The notes: a model not told the origin generated them from the sequence alone. A stretch of 7,088 nt of DNA from Planctomycetota bacterium (GCA_016927125.1 JAFGNG010000087.1:1-7088); one strand, 5' to 3'. Counted from the stretch's first letter, positions 1-6,721 are shown. Translations and numbers: made by a program.

Positions 1-3000
1 GCGACCACGCCCTTGTTGCCGTGACGCCCTGCCATCTTATCGCCGATCGAGAGCTTGCGCTTGACCGCGACGTACACCTTGACCTTTTCAATTACGCCGG
101 GCTTGAGCTCATCGCCGCGCTTAACCCTGCCGATTTCAACTTCCAGGCGGGTTTCCAGGAGCTGGATGCGGCGGTCATGTTCGAGGCAGACCGCAAAAAC
201 CTGCTTGCGCTTGGCCGCGGGAATATCCAGGTCGCCCATTTCACATTCGGCCTGGATCTCGCAGAGCCGGTCGTAGTCCGAACCTGAGGGCACCCGGAGA
301 ACCTTGCCGGTCTTCTTGTTGACCGGAGGGCCGCCGAGGATCTTGGTTAGGCGCTCGAGCTTCTGGCGGATTTCTTTTTCAATCGCTTCTTCGCGCTCAG
401 CCTCGATCCGCTTGACCTTGCGCTTGTTGGCGCGGCGTTCCTCATCGCTGAGGGCGATATGGCGCGAGAACCTCTGCACCTTGATGACATAACCCTCGGT
501 TCCGGGGGGAACCTCCATGGAGTCATTCTTGATATCTTCGCCGGAACGTCCGAAGATAGCCCGTAGGAGTTTCTCCTCGGAAGAGTATTCGCTCTTGCTC
601 TTCGGTGAGATCTTGCCGACCAGGATGTCGCCCGGCTCAACCTTGGTGCCGATCTGGATCAGGCCCTCTTCATCGAGGTTGCGCAGGGCGGCCTCGGAGA
701 CACCCGGAATATCGCGGGTGATCTCTTCGCGGCCAACCTTGGTTTCATGCACCTCGGTGGTGAACTCCTCGATATGGATCGAGGTGAACATGTCATTTTT
801 GACAACCTTCTCGGAAACCAGGATGGCATCCTCGAAGTTGTACCCTTCCCAGCTCAGGAAGGCGACCAGCATATTGCGGCCGAGGGCCAGGTGCCCGTTA
901 AGGGTGGCCGCGCCTTCGGTAATAACCTGTCCGGCTTTGACCAGGTCGCCCTTTTTGACCAGGGGGGTCTGGTTGAGGCAGGTGCCTTCATTAAGGCCTT
1001 TGTATTTATGCAGCTCATAGGTTCGCTGGCCGCTGGCCAGGGCCTCGGAGCTGATTGTGATCATATGCGCATCGGCATAGAGGACTTCGCCGTCTTCGAC
1101 AGCGGTGATAACCATGCCGGAGTTTTCCGCTACTACCTTTTCAAGGCCGGTGCCGATCAGCGGGATTTCCGGCTGGATCAACGGCACTGCCTGGCGCATC
1201 ATGTTCGAGCCCATCAGCGCGCGGTTGGCGTCATCATGCTCCAGGAAGGGAATGAGCGAGGCCGAGATGCCCACCATCTGCTTGGTGGAAACGTCCATGG
1301 CTTGAATCTTTTCAGATTCGATCGTGGTAAAGTCTTCGCGGTAGCGGGCAATTACCGAGTCCTTGGTAATCCGGCCTTTATCATCGATCTCAATATCTGC
1401 CTGCGCGATATAGATATGGGTTTCTTCATCCGCGCGCAAATAAAGGGTACGGCCGGTCAGCTTCCGATTTTTGACTTCGCGATAGGGGGTAACCAGAAAG
1501 CCCATATCCTGGACTGCCCCATAAACCGCCAGGTTGACGATCAGGCCGATGTTGGTGCCTTCCGGCGTTTCAATCGGGCAGATCCTGCCGTAATGGGAGC
1601 TATGCACATCTCGGACTTCAAAGCCCGCCCGCTTCCGGTTAAGCCCGCCCGGGCCAAGTGCGGAGAGGCGGCGTTCATGGGCGAGCTGGGAAAGCGGGTT
1701 GGTCTGGTCAACCACCTGCGAGAGCTCGCCCTGTTGGAAGAAATAATCAATCGAACTCGCCACCGCCTGGGAATTAATCAGTTGGTGGGGCTGGATTTCA
1801 TCAATCTCCTTGATCGCCATCTGCTCACGCACGCCGCGCCGCAGCTTGATCAAGCCCTTGCGGACTTCATCCATGCACAGATCCTTGATGGTGCGGATCC
1901 GGCGGTTGGCAAGATGGTCGATATCATCCACCTGCCCCTGGCGGGCGCGGAGCTTGATGAGATAGAGACAGATATTGAGGAAATCTTCGGCGCTGAGGGT
2001 AGCGCGGTCGTCATCCTTGATCCCGAACTTGCGGTTGAGGCGGAAGCGCCCGATTTGTCCAAAGTTATAGCGCTTGGGATCAAAGAAGCGCTCCGTAATC
2101 AAATCCTTCGCCTTTTGCAGTTGGATCGGGTTACCGGGGCGCAGCCGGCTGTAAATTCTCTTAATCGCGGTTTCATGGGAATTGACATTGCTTTTGTTGC
2201 GCTCTTCCTGCAAGGTGTTCAGGATCAGCGGGTCCCCCGCTTTTTCCTTGGCAATAATTTCGATCTCCTTGACCCCGAGGCTGAGCAGGTTTTCGAGCAC
2301 AAAGTCGGTCAACCGGGTACCGCTCTCCAGCAGGATTTCGCCGGTTTCGGCATTAACCACTTCACTGACCGCAATCGAATCGATCAGGTTATCGCGGCTG
2401 CGGGGAGAAACCTTGGCGCTTTCGGTTTCATAGAACGCGCGCAGGATATCCGCGTCGGTGCCGAAATCTTCCGAGAGCGCCCGCAGGAAGGTGGTGGCCA
2501 TCATCTTGCCGGAGCGGTCGATGCGCACGGAGAGCAGGTCCTTGCTCGTTACTTCCAGCTGGATCCAGCTACCCCGTTCAGGAATAATCCGGCAGGTATG
2601 GATAGTCTTACCGCTGGAGTGGAGCTCTTCCGCGAAATCAACCCCGGGAGAACGCTGAATCTGGGTAACAATCACGCGTTCAGCGCCATTGATGACAAAT
2701 TCACCCCCGCCGATCATATTGGGGACTTCGCCAAGGTAGACCCATTCCTCCACCGGCTCGGTGCGGTTGAGGCGCACCTTGATCCGGAGCGAAGAGGAGT
2801 ACGTAAGGCCTAATTGCCGGCATTGCTCCGACGTGTACCTGGGCATTCCCAGCTTGTAACCGAGATATTCTAAGCTGACCTTGCCATCATAGCTTTCAAT
2901 GGGAAAGATCTCCCGCAGAACCATCTCCAGGCCATCGTCTTTACGATTGCCGGGAGGGGTGTCGGCCTGCAGGAATTCGGCATAGAATTTCCGCTGGGTT

Positions 3001-3059
3001 GCCATCAGGTTGGACACATTGAGCGGAGGGTATGCCTTTCCATAATAACGAACCTGCAT
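1..3059 (-). CDS. rpoB: RNA polymerase beta subunit, 3'-truncated by the window edge
   Basis: This encodes the beta subunit of the core RNA polymerase, which forms one side of the catalytic cleft and the rifampicin pocket. I read 1019 codons from ATG with no break. The start is fixed by a GAGGAG Shine-Dalgarno 5 nt upstream and an in-frame TGA four codons before it. Recognisable blocks are GEFVINGAERVIVTQIQRSPGV (about 119-140), the rifampicin cluster LSQVVDQTNPLSQLAHERRLSALGPGGL (446-473), RAGFEVRDVH (477-486), CPIETPEGTNIGLI (494-507), the WEGYNFEDAILVSE segment (737-750, acidic pair E743/D744) and GDKMAGRHGNKGV (1006-1018). K1008 and K1016 match E. coli K1065 and K1073. The E. coli insertion near 225-343 is replaced by a shorter segment (about 236-290). 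Residues 875-985 hold a charged, probably helical stretch. The C-terminal beta-beta' interface lies outside the window. The gene closes the rplKAJL-rpoB array. Confidence 0.98.
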   Translation of the reverse strand, partial: MQVRYYGKAYPPLNVSNLMATQRKFYAEFLQADTPPGNRKDDGLEMVLREIFPIESYDGKVSLEYLGYKLGMPRYTSEQCRQLGLTYSSSLRIKVRLNRTEPVEEWVYLGEVPNMIGGGEFVINGAERVIVTQIQRSPGVDFAEELHSSGKTIHTCRIIPERGSWIQLEVTSKDLLSVRIDRSGKMMATTFLRALSEDFGTDADILRAFYETESAKVSPRSRDNLIDSIAVSEVVNAETGEILLESGTRLTDFVLENLLSLGVKEIEIIAKEKAGDPLILNTLQEERNKSNVNSHETAIKRIYSRLRPGNPIQLQKAKDLITERFFDPKRYNFGQIGRFRLNRKFGIKDDDRATLSAEDFLNICLYLIKLRARQGQVDDIDHLANRRIRTIKDLCMDEVRKGLIKLRRGVREQMAIKEIDEIQPHQLINSQAVASSIDYFFQQGELSQVVDQTNPLSQLAHERRLSALGPGGLNRKRAGFEVRDVHSSHYGRICPIETPEGTNIGLIVNLAVYGAVQDMGFLVTPYREVKNRKLTGRTLYLRADEETHIYIAQADIEIDDKGRITKDSVIARYREDFTTIESEKIQAMDVSTKQMVGISASLIPFLEHDDANRALMGSNMMRQAVPLIQPEIPLIGTGLEKVVAENSGMVITAVEDGEVLYADAHMITISSEALASGQRTYELHKYKGLNEGTCLNQTPLVKKGDLVKAGQVITEGAATLNGHLALGRNMLVAFLSWEGYNFEDAILVSEKVVKNDMFTSIHIEEFTTEVHETKVGREEITRDIPGVSEAALRNLDEEGLIQIGTKVEPGDILVGKISPKSKSEYSSEEKLLRAIFGRSGEDIKNDSMEVPPGTEGYVIKVQRFSRHIALSDEERRANKRKVKRIEAEREEAIEKEIRQKLERLTKILGGPPVNKKTGKVLRVPSGSDYDRLCEIQAECEMGDLDIPAAKRKQVFAVCLEHDRRIQLLETRLEVEIGRVKRGDELKPGVIEKVKVYVAVKRKLSIGDKMAGRHGNKGVV

Positions 3060-3064
3060 GGGTT

Positions 3065-3070
3065 CTCCTC
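3065..3070 (-). promoter_or_regulatory. rpoB Shine-Dalgarno site
   Basis: The transcript reads GAGGAG followed by AACCC and the ATG, a 5 nt spacing. An in-frame TGA immediately before this site rules out any longer beta subunit, so this site fixes the rpoB start. Confidence 0.75.
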
Positions 3071-3097
3071 AAGTCAATTCCATCTACCCTTAAGCGA

Positions 3098-3131
3098 CAG
3101 AAGGGGCCGGTTCAAGACACGTTCCCTTCTG
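3098..3131 (-). promoter_or_regulatory. Hairpin in the rplL-rpoB leader
   Basis: On the transcript a perfect 8-bp inverted repeat, CAGAAGGG and CCCTTCTG, encloses an 18-nt loop. It ends 38 nt before the rpoB ATG. No U-run follows, so it does not look like an intrinsic terminator. The E. coli rplL-rpoB spacer is known to carry an attenuator and an RNase III processing site; a similar job here is inference from position only. The repeat itself is seen directly; folding was not computed. Confidence 0.4.
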
Positions 3132-3140
3132 GCGTCCGTA

Positions 3141-3146
3141 ATTATA
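3141..3146 (-). promoter_or_regulatory. Possible -10 box for an internal rpoB promoter
   Basis: A perfect TATAAT hexamer lies on the minus strand 81 nt before the rpoB ATG, in the 244-nt rplL-rpoB spacer. The hexamer 17 nt further upstream (CCTATT) is a poor -35 and there is no TG extension, so the case rests on the -10 alone. Initiation about 7 nt downstream would give a leader of roughly 75 nt starting just before the 3098-3131 hairpin. It could easily be chance in a non-coding spacer. Confidence 0.22.
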
Positions 3147-3303
3147 CCTGGAAAGACGACCCGAATAGGGGGCCGCGCTAATTGTGACATTGGCAACTGC
3201 TTTCGGAGTATTCTGGGAAACATCGTTTATGCACATCCTTTATGTAAAGACATACATAGCACTTGCAACTTATCCGCCGCAAGAAATTCGATGGTGTGCT
3301 TCC

Positions 3304-3711
3304 CTACTTAATTTCGACAGTGCCGCCGACCTCTTCTATCTGGGTCTTGATCTTTTCAGCCTCATCCACCGGGATCTTCTCCTTGATGGGGGCGGGAGCG
3401 CCATCGGCCAGGGCCTTGGCTTCCTTGAGCCCGAGACCGGTAATCTCGCGCAGCGCCTTGATTACCTGGATCTTCTGCTGGCCGGCACTTGACAGAATCG
3501 CACTGACTTCGGTCGGGCCTTCATCTTCAGCCGCACCCCCCGCCGGGGCCGCAGCCATCATGACCGCGCCGCCACTTGCCGGCTCAATGCCATAGGCATC
3601 CTTGAGGTAGTCAGCCAGAGCTTTAGCCTGTAAGAGGGTCAGGCCTGCAATTTTGTCGCCCATTTCCTTGATGTCTGCAGATACTTCTTTGACTTCCGGT
3701 TCCGCACTCAT
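3304..3711 (-). CDS. rplL: 50S ribosomal protein L7/L12
   Basis: This is the multi-copy stalk protein that recruits and stimulates the translational GTPases. The 135-residue product has the standard three parts: an N-terminal dimerisation domain (about 11-45) that binds L10, an Ala/Gly-rich hinge (about 46-66), and a C-terminal factor-binding domain (67-135). The last contains KIQVIKALREITGLGLKEAKAL (80-101) and ends in GGTVEIK. The conserved GLGLKEAK, with K96, E97 and K99, is intact. At 135 residues it is slightly longer than the usual 120-130, because of an N-terminal extension and a full DKIAGLTLLQAKALADYLKDAYGIEPA block, a form I associate with Planctomycetota. The ATG is chosen because GGAGG sits 9 nt upstream; an in-frame GTG 39 nt earlier lies inside a hairpin and lacks a site. 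The stop is TAG. It lies 138 nt after rplJ and 244 nt before rpoB. Confidence 0.97.
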   Translation of the reverse strand: MSAEPEVKEVSADIKEMGDKIAGLTLLQAKALADYLKDAYGIEPASGGAVMMAAAPAGGAAEDEGPTEVSAILSSAGQQKIQVIKALREITGLGLKEAKALADGAPAPIKEKIPVDEAEKIKTQIEEVGGTVEIK

Positions 3712-3720
3712 TTCAATTAG

Positions 3721-3725
3721 CCTCC
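3721..3725 (-). promoter_or_regulatory. rplL Shine-Dalgarno site
   Basis: GGAGG lies 9 nt upstream of the rplL ATG. It selects this ATG over the in-frame GTG at 3748-3750, which would add 13 residues. It starts 6 nt after the base of the hairpin at 3732-3755, so that structure could affect ribosome access. Confidence 0.75.
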
Positions 3726-3731
3726 ACTGAA

Positions 3732-3755
3732 CAGGATGCCCTTGCGGCACTCCTG
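3732..3755 (-). promoter_or_regulatory. Hairpin just upstream of the rplL ribosome binding site
   Basis: The transcript can pair CAGGA with TCCTG (5 bp) and TGCC with GGCA (4 bp), with one bulged G and a GCAAG loop. No U-run follows, so it is not terminator-like. Its position next to the strong rplL site suggests a role in translation or mRNA stability. That would fit the need to make several L12 copies per L10, but this is inference. Energy was not calculated. Confidence 0.4.
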
Positions 3756-3849
3756 AATAACCTTCTTCGATTCCCTAAACCTTCACAAAACATTTATATA
3801 AATAGAAGCGTAACAGCTTAATTTGTTTAGCGTTGTTTTTAGAATTGCC

Positions 3850-4377
3850 TTAGGCCGCTTCACTTTCTTCCAGCTTGGCAACCAGGCTTTTAACACAACC
3901 GGCAATCTGGCTGGCAGGCCCGAGCAAGGCCCCGGCGAGATTGGCGCCACCGGAAAGGGCCGCGCCGACCACCTGGCCCTTGAGTTCTTCCTTGCTGGCC
4001 GCATCTGCCAATGCCGCCGTGGCTTTCTGGTCCAGGACAGTGTTCTCGATGAGCGAACCACGGAATTGCAGGGCCTTATGCTCCTTGGCGAAGTCGCGGA
4101 CGATCCTGGTCATGCTGACCGGATCGGTGCCGACGATAAACGCGCACTGACCCTCTAAAATGTTGCTGATATCAGCCATGCCGAGGGCCTCGAAAGCCAG
4201 CTTGGCAATGTGGTTCTTGACAAATTTCATCTGGAGTTTGTTTTCGGCAAGTTTGTTGCGCAGCGCATGGGTGGCGTGCGTATCCATGCCTTCATAACCG
4301 ACTACGACCAGGTATGCTGCATCCCGGTAACGCTCGGTGTATTCCTGCAGCATCAGCGTGTTAATACGATTTGGCAT
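3850..4377 (-). CDS. rplJ: 50S ribosomal protein L10
   Basis: L10 anchors L7/L12 dimers to the GTPase-associated region of the 50S subunit, next to L11. The product is 175 residues, close to the family's 165-180. The N-terminal rRNA-binding domain spans about 1-130 and includes the YEGMDTHATHALRNKL segment (28-43) and FVKNHIAKLAFE (52-63). GGANLAGALLGPASQIAGCVKSL (143-165) leads into the C-terminal helix that binds L12. ATG is chosen because GGAG lies 8 nt upstream; an in-frame TTG six codons earlier would put that site inside the coding region. The gene begins 34 nt after rplA, so there is little room for the L10-binding leader known upstream of E. coli rplJ. The stop is TAA. Identity is very likely from sequence and gene order. 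Confidence 0.96.
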   Translation of the reverse strand: MPNRINTLMLQEYTERYRDAAYLVVVGYEGMDTHATHALRNKLAENKLQMKFVKNHIAKLAFEALGMADISNILEGQCAFIVGTDPVSMTRIVRDFAKEHKALQFRGSLIENTVLDQKATAALADAASKEELKGQVVGAALSGGANLAGALLGPASQIAGCVKSLVAKLEESEAA

Positions 4378-4411
4378 AAGTAAATCTCCGTTCAATCTCT
4401 ATGCTGCAAGT

Positions 4412-5101
4412 CTAAATTGCCAGCGCAAACCCCAGGCCCATGGTGGAAGAGAGCTTGGCCGACAACATGAAGTTGCCTTTCACCACCGCCGGGCGCATGC
4501 TGTTAATATGGTTGATTATGGATTTAATATTTTCAGCGATTTTTTCTTCTTCGAAGCCTGCCTGACCGACACAAACCGCGATATTCGCCTGCTGATCGGT
4601 GCGGAATTCAATCTTGCCCGCCGCGAATTCGCCGACGGCGTCGGCGACCCTGTCGGTAACGGTGCCGCTCTTGGGACTGGGCATCAAACCCTTGGGGCCG
4701 AGCATCTTGCCCAGCGCTCCCACATAACGCATCATCGAGGGATGGGCGATCGCGATATCGAAATCCAGCCAGCCATCCTGGATCTTCTTGGCGAGTTCCT
4801 CGCCGCCGACCTCGATTGCCCCGGCGGCCTTGGCGGCTTCCGCGGCTTCGCCCTCGGCGAAGGCAATGACGCGCATGGTCTTGCCGGTACCGTGGGGTAG
4901 GGAATAGCTGCCGCGCACAAGCTGATCGCTCTTGCGGGGGTCGACATTAAGGTGTATTACCAGTTCGACGCTCTCGTTGAACTTTGCCGTTGCCGTCTTT
5001 TTCATCAGGGCTACCGCTTCGGGGATAGGATGCGACTCCTTGAGCGCTTCCTCGCCGACTGCTGCAACCATTTCACGGTAACGCTTGCTCTTCTTTTTCA
5101 T
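4412..5101 (-). CDS. rplA: 50S ribosomal protein L1
   Basis: L1 forms the mobile stalk at the E site and helps release deacylated tRNA. In several bacteria it also represses its own rplK-rplA message. The 229-residue product matches the usual size. The first domain includes KFNESVELVIHLNVDPRKSDQ (40-60). Domain II carries MRYVGALGKMLGPKGLMPSPK (124-144), which fits the L1 family signature. The C-terminal T220-M221-G222 triplet matches the residues known to contact 23S rRNA. ATG is preferred to the in-frame TTG six codons upstream, because GGAGAAG then falls about 10 nt before the start and not inside the gene. The stop is TAG. It is 39 nt after rplK and 34 nt before rplJ, consistent with one transcript. 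Confidence 0.97.
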   Translation of the reverse strand: MKKKSKRYREMVAAVGEEALKESHPIPEAVALMKKTATAKFNESVELVIHLNVDPRKSDQLVRGSYSLPHGTGKTMRVIAFAEGEAAEAAKAAGAIEVGGEELAKKIQDGWLDFDIAIAHPSMMRYVGALGKMLGPKGLMPSPKSGTVTDRVADAVGEFAAGKIEFRTDQQANIAVCVGQAGFEEEKIAENIKSIINHINSMRPAVVKGNFMLSAKLSSTMGLGFALAI

Positions 5102-5140
5102 GGTCTTGCTTCTCCACAAATCGTTCGCCTGGTGCCGGGT

Positions 5141-5572
5141 TTAGCCGATCACTTCGATCCCCATGCTGCGGGCGGTGCCTTCAATAATCTTCACCGCGGC
5201 ATCAAGATCGCGGGCGTTAAGGTCTTCTTCCTTGGTCTTGACAATTTCCTCGAGGTCCGCGCGGGTAACCTTGCCAACCTTGTCGCGGTTGGGAATGCCG
5301 GAGCCGGATTCAATCCCGGCAGCCTTTTTAAGCAATACAGCCGCGGGCGGGCTCTTGACAATAAAATCAAAACTGCGGTCGGCATAGACAGAAATTTCGA
5401 TCGGCACAATCACGCCGCGCAGTTCCTTGGTGCGGTCGTTGAAGAGGGTAATAAACTCGTTGATCGGAATCCCGTGCTGACCCAAGGCCGGGCCTACCGG
5501 GGGTGCCGGGGTAGCCTGGCCGGCAGGGCACTGCAACTTGATCTTGGCCTTGAGTTCTTTCTTTTTGGCCAT
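5141..5572 (-). CDS. rplK: 50S ribosomal protein L11
   Basis: L11 binds the GTPase-associated region of 23S rRNA, supports elongation-factor function and is needed for the RelA stringent response. It is also part of the thiostrepton site. The 143-residue product has the normal length. The N-terminal domain (1-70) contains TPAPPVGPALGQHG (21-34), with the prolines that define the thiostrepton-contacting surface. The C-terminal rRNA-binding domain has PPAAVLLKKAAGIESGSGIPN and ends EGTARSMGIEVIG. The start is ATG with MAKKKE, preceded by GGAG 10 nt upstream; the stop is TAA. It follows nusG by 73 nt. That leader can form short GC-rich stem-loops, but I could not recognise the L1-binding site that precedes rplK in E. 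coli. Confidence 0.98.
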   Translation of the reverse strand: MAKKKELKAKIKLQCPAGQATPAPPVGPALGQHGIPINEFITLFNDRTKELRGVIVPIEISVYADRSFDFIVKSPPAAVLLKKAAGIESGSGIPNRDKVGKVTRADLEEIVKTKEEDLNARDLDAAVKIIEGTARSMGIEVIG

Positions 5573-5645
5573 AACTTGTAATCTCCATGTAACCTGGCGG
5601 AAGCTATTATTTCAGCGCTAAACCGCGCCCCGAGCAGCAGCTCCT

Positions 5646-6176
5646 TCAGCTACGCTCAACCTGATAGTACTCCAACTCGACCGGTGTGGAACGGCCGAAA
5701 ATATGCACATTGACCCGCAAAATACCCTTGGCCGGAAAGACCTCTTCCACCACGCCTTCATAATTCTGGAAAGGCCCTTCTTTAATGCGCACGTGGTCTT
5801 CAACTTCAAATTCAACCTTGGGCTTGGGTTTTTCCTTCTTGTCATCGATTTCTTTCAGGATCTTGCTGATCTCCGCCTCGCTCAAGGGCTTGGGAGCCTG
5901 CGGGTTGGAGGCTACGAAGCCGGTCACCCCGGTAGTCTCGGTAATCAGGTACCAGGTCTCCTCAGAGAGATCCATTTCCGCGAAGAGATAGCCGGGGTAC
6001 ATCTTATGCTCCACAATCCGCTTCTTACCGCCGCGGATTTCAGCCATCGCCTCGGTCGGGATCAACACGGTGCGAATCTGATCCTGCAATCCCTTGGAAA
6101 TTATGCGCTGCTCCAACAAGCCGCGAATCTTTTCTTCGCGTTCAGGTTGAACCTTCAATGTATACCATGTGGCCAT
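5646..6176 (-). CDS. nusG: Transcription elongation/antitermination factor NusG
   Basis: NusG binds the beta' clamp helices and modulates pausing; its C-terminal domain binds Rho or ribosomal protein S10. The 176-residue product has the simple two-domain layout. The NGN domain is about 1-105, with WYTLKVQPE (4-12), KMYPGYLFAEMDL (58-70) and TTGVTGFV (81-88). A charged Lys/Glu-rich linker (107-122) follows, then a KOW domain (about 127-174) with GPFQNYEGVVEEV and IFGRSTPVEL. F160 aligns with E. coli F165, which is known to contact S10, so coupling capacity looks intact. No extra domain is inserted. ATG is preceded by AAGG with 8 nt spacing; the stop is TGA. The gene starts 35 nt after secE and ends 73 nt before rplK. 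Confidence 0.97.
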   Translation of the reverse strand: MATWYTLKVQPEREEKIRGLLEQRIISKGLQDQIRTVLIPTEAMAEIRGGKKRIVEHKMYPGYLFAEMDLSEETWYLITETTGVTGFVASNPQAPKPLSEAEISKILKEIDDKKEKPKPKVEFEVEDHVRIKEGPFQNYEGVVEEVFPAKGILRVNVHIFGRSTPVELEYYQVERS

Positions 6177-6201
6177 GTTAAAAGCCTTGCTTTAAGAAAT
6201 C

Positions 6202-6226
6202 AAAAAAACCCTCAGCCTTTGCCGAA
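6202..6226 (-). terminator. Weak terminator-like hairpin with U7 at the secE stop
   Basis: The transcript can pair UUCGGC with GCUGAG around an AAAG loop (6 bp, including two G-U pairs), then has GG and seven U. The hairpin contains the secE TGA stop, and the U-run lies 25 nt before the nusG ATG. The stem is short and weak, so partial termination or a chance match are both possible. It would reduce nusG relative to secE if active, which is inference. Confidence 0.3.
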
Positions 6227-6622
6227 CAGCACTTCAAAGAGGCCGTATTTCGGGTGTTGCAAGAAGAAGGTCAGGCCCTTGTCCGAGAGATAGATAAACA
6301 GGGCAAAGACAATGACCGTGACAATCACCACGAAGGTCGCGCCCCAGGCTTCGGCCTTGGGATCAAACAGCGGGGAGGTCGCCGGCCACATTACCTTGCG
6401 TAGTTCCGCGTCCAGTTCGATCAGGAAATCAGTGCTGCGGTTATTAATCAGGGAGATGTAAATGCTGAGAATCGTGAAGAAACCAAGCAGGACAACCGCG
6501 CCAATGGTGCCGGGCTGACCGCCAAAATGCCCGAACCAGCTATATCCGGCATACATGCCGAAGAGCACAATTAGCGCCAGAATCCCGATCCGCGAGGTCA
6601 TCCCCTGTCCGCTTTTATACAC
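6212..6622 (-). CDS. secE: Preprotein translocase subunit SecE
   Basis: SecE is the essential clamp subunit of the SecYEG channel in the inner membrane. The 136-residue product predicts three membrane segments, about 12-30, 38-58 and 95-113. The family core DFLIELDAELRKVMWPA (65-81) lies between the second and third; E. coli has EARKVIWP at the same place. I chose a GTG start, giving (M)YKSGQGMTSRIG. It has GGAGAGG 2 to 5 nt upstream and keeps the YKSGQG segment I recall at the start of planctomycete SecE. The ATG at residue 8 has only a poor site. Readings starting further upstream run back into tRNA-Trp and are not credible. The stop is TGA. It lies 99 nt after the tRNA and 35 nt before nusG. 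Confidence 0.93.
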   Translation of the reverse strand: MYKSGQGMTSRIGILALIVLFGMYAGYSWFGHFGGQPGTIGAVVLLGFFTILSIYISLINNRSTDFLIELDAELRKVMWPATSPLFDPKAEAWGATFVVIVTVIVFALFIYLSDKGLTFFLQHPKYGLFEVLFGKG

Positions 6623-6624
6623 AG

Positions 6625-6631
6625 CCTCTCC
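6625..6631 (-). promoter_or_regulatory. secE Shine-Dalgarno site supporting a GTG start
   Basis: The transcript reads GGAGAGG followed by CT and GTG, so the GGAG core is 5 nt from the start. This is the best site between the tRNA and the first membrane segment and decides the start in favour of GTG at 6620-6622. Confidence 0.65.
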
Positions 6632-6696
6632 AATCCTTAATCCCAGCAGCCTGTTATCGAACTTAAATAGATGATGGACAACAAACAATAATTCAT

Positions 6697-6713
6697 AAGC
6701 CCTTGCGGGGCTT
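6697..6713 (-). promoter_or_regulatory. Hairpin immediately downstream of tRNA-Trp
   Basis: AAGCCC pairs perfectly with GGGCTT around a CGCAA loop, starting 9 nt after the tRNA CCA end. The following sequence is A/U-rich (ATGAATTATTGTTTG) but lacks a clean U-run. It could be a weak terminator, a 3' processing signal for the tRNA, or a structure at the 5' end of the secE message after tRNA excision. Which of these applies cannot be told from sequence. Confidence 0.35.
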
Positions 6714-6721
6714 GCTTCTAT

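Noticed and set aside
747..2813. A 688-codon open frame on the plus strand, antisense to rpoB.
   Set aside because: Its codons align exactly with rpoB codons on the other strand, so it stays open simply because rpoB avoids TTA, CTA and TCA there. It ends where rpoB uses TTA for Leu83. The product has no recognisable domain and rpoB is unmistakable.
3184..3492. A 102-codon plus-strand frame spanning the rplL-rpoB spacer and part of rplL.
   Set aside because: Most of it is antisense to the certain rplL gene, and the protein resembles no family.
3792..3821. A 12-bp palindrome ATTTATATAAAT and a possible TATAAA -10 for rplL.
   Set aside because: The best -35 at 17 nt spacing (TTAAGC) matches consensus at only three positions, and AT-rich spacers give such matches by chance.
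4337..4900. A 187-codon plus-strand frame over rplJ and rplA.
   Set aside because: It lies antisense to two clear ribosomal protein genes and shows no domain.
5573..5645. Possible L1-binding autoregulatory leader before rplK.
   Set aside because: Short GC-rich stems such as GAGC/GCTC and GCGC/GCGC are present, but I could not match the conserved L1 target with its asymmetric internal loop.
5703..6293. A 196-codon plus-strand frame over nusG and the end of secE.
   Set aside because: It is antisense to genuine genes and has no recognisable motif.
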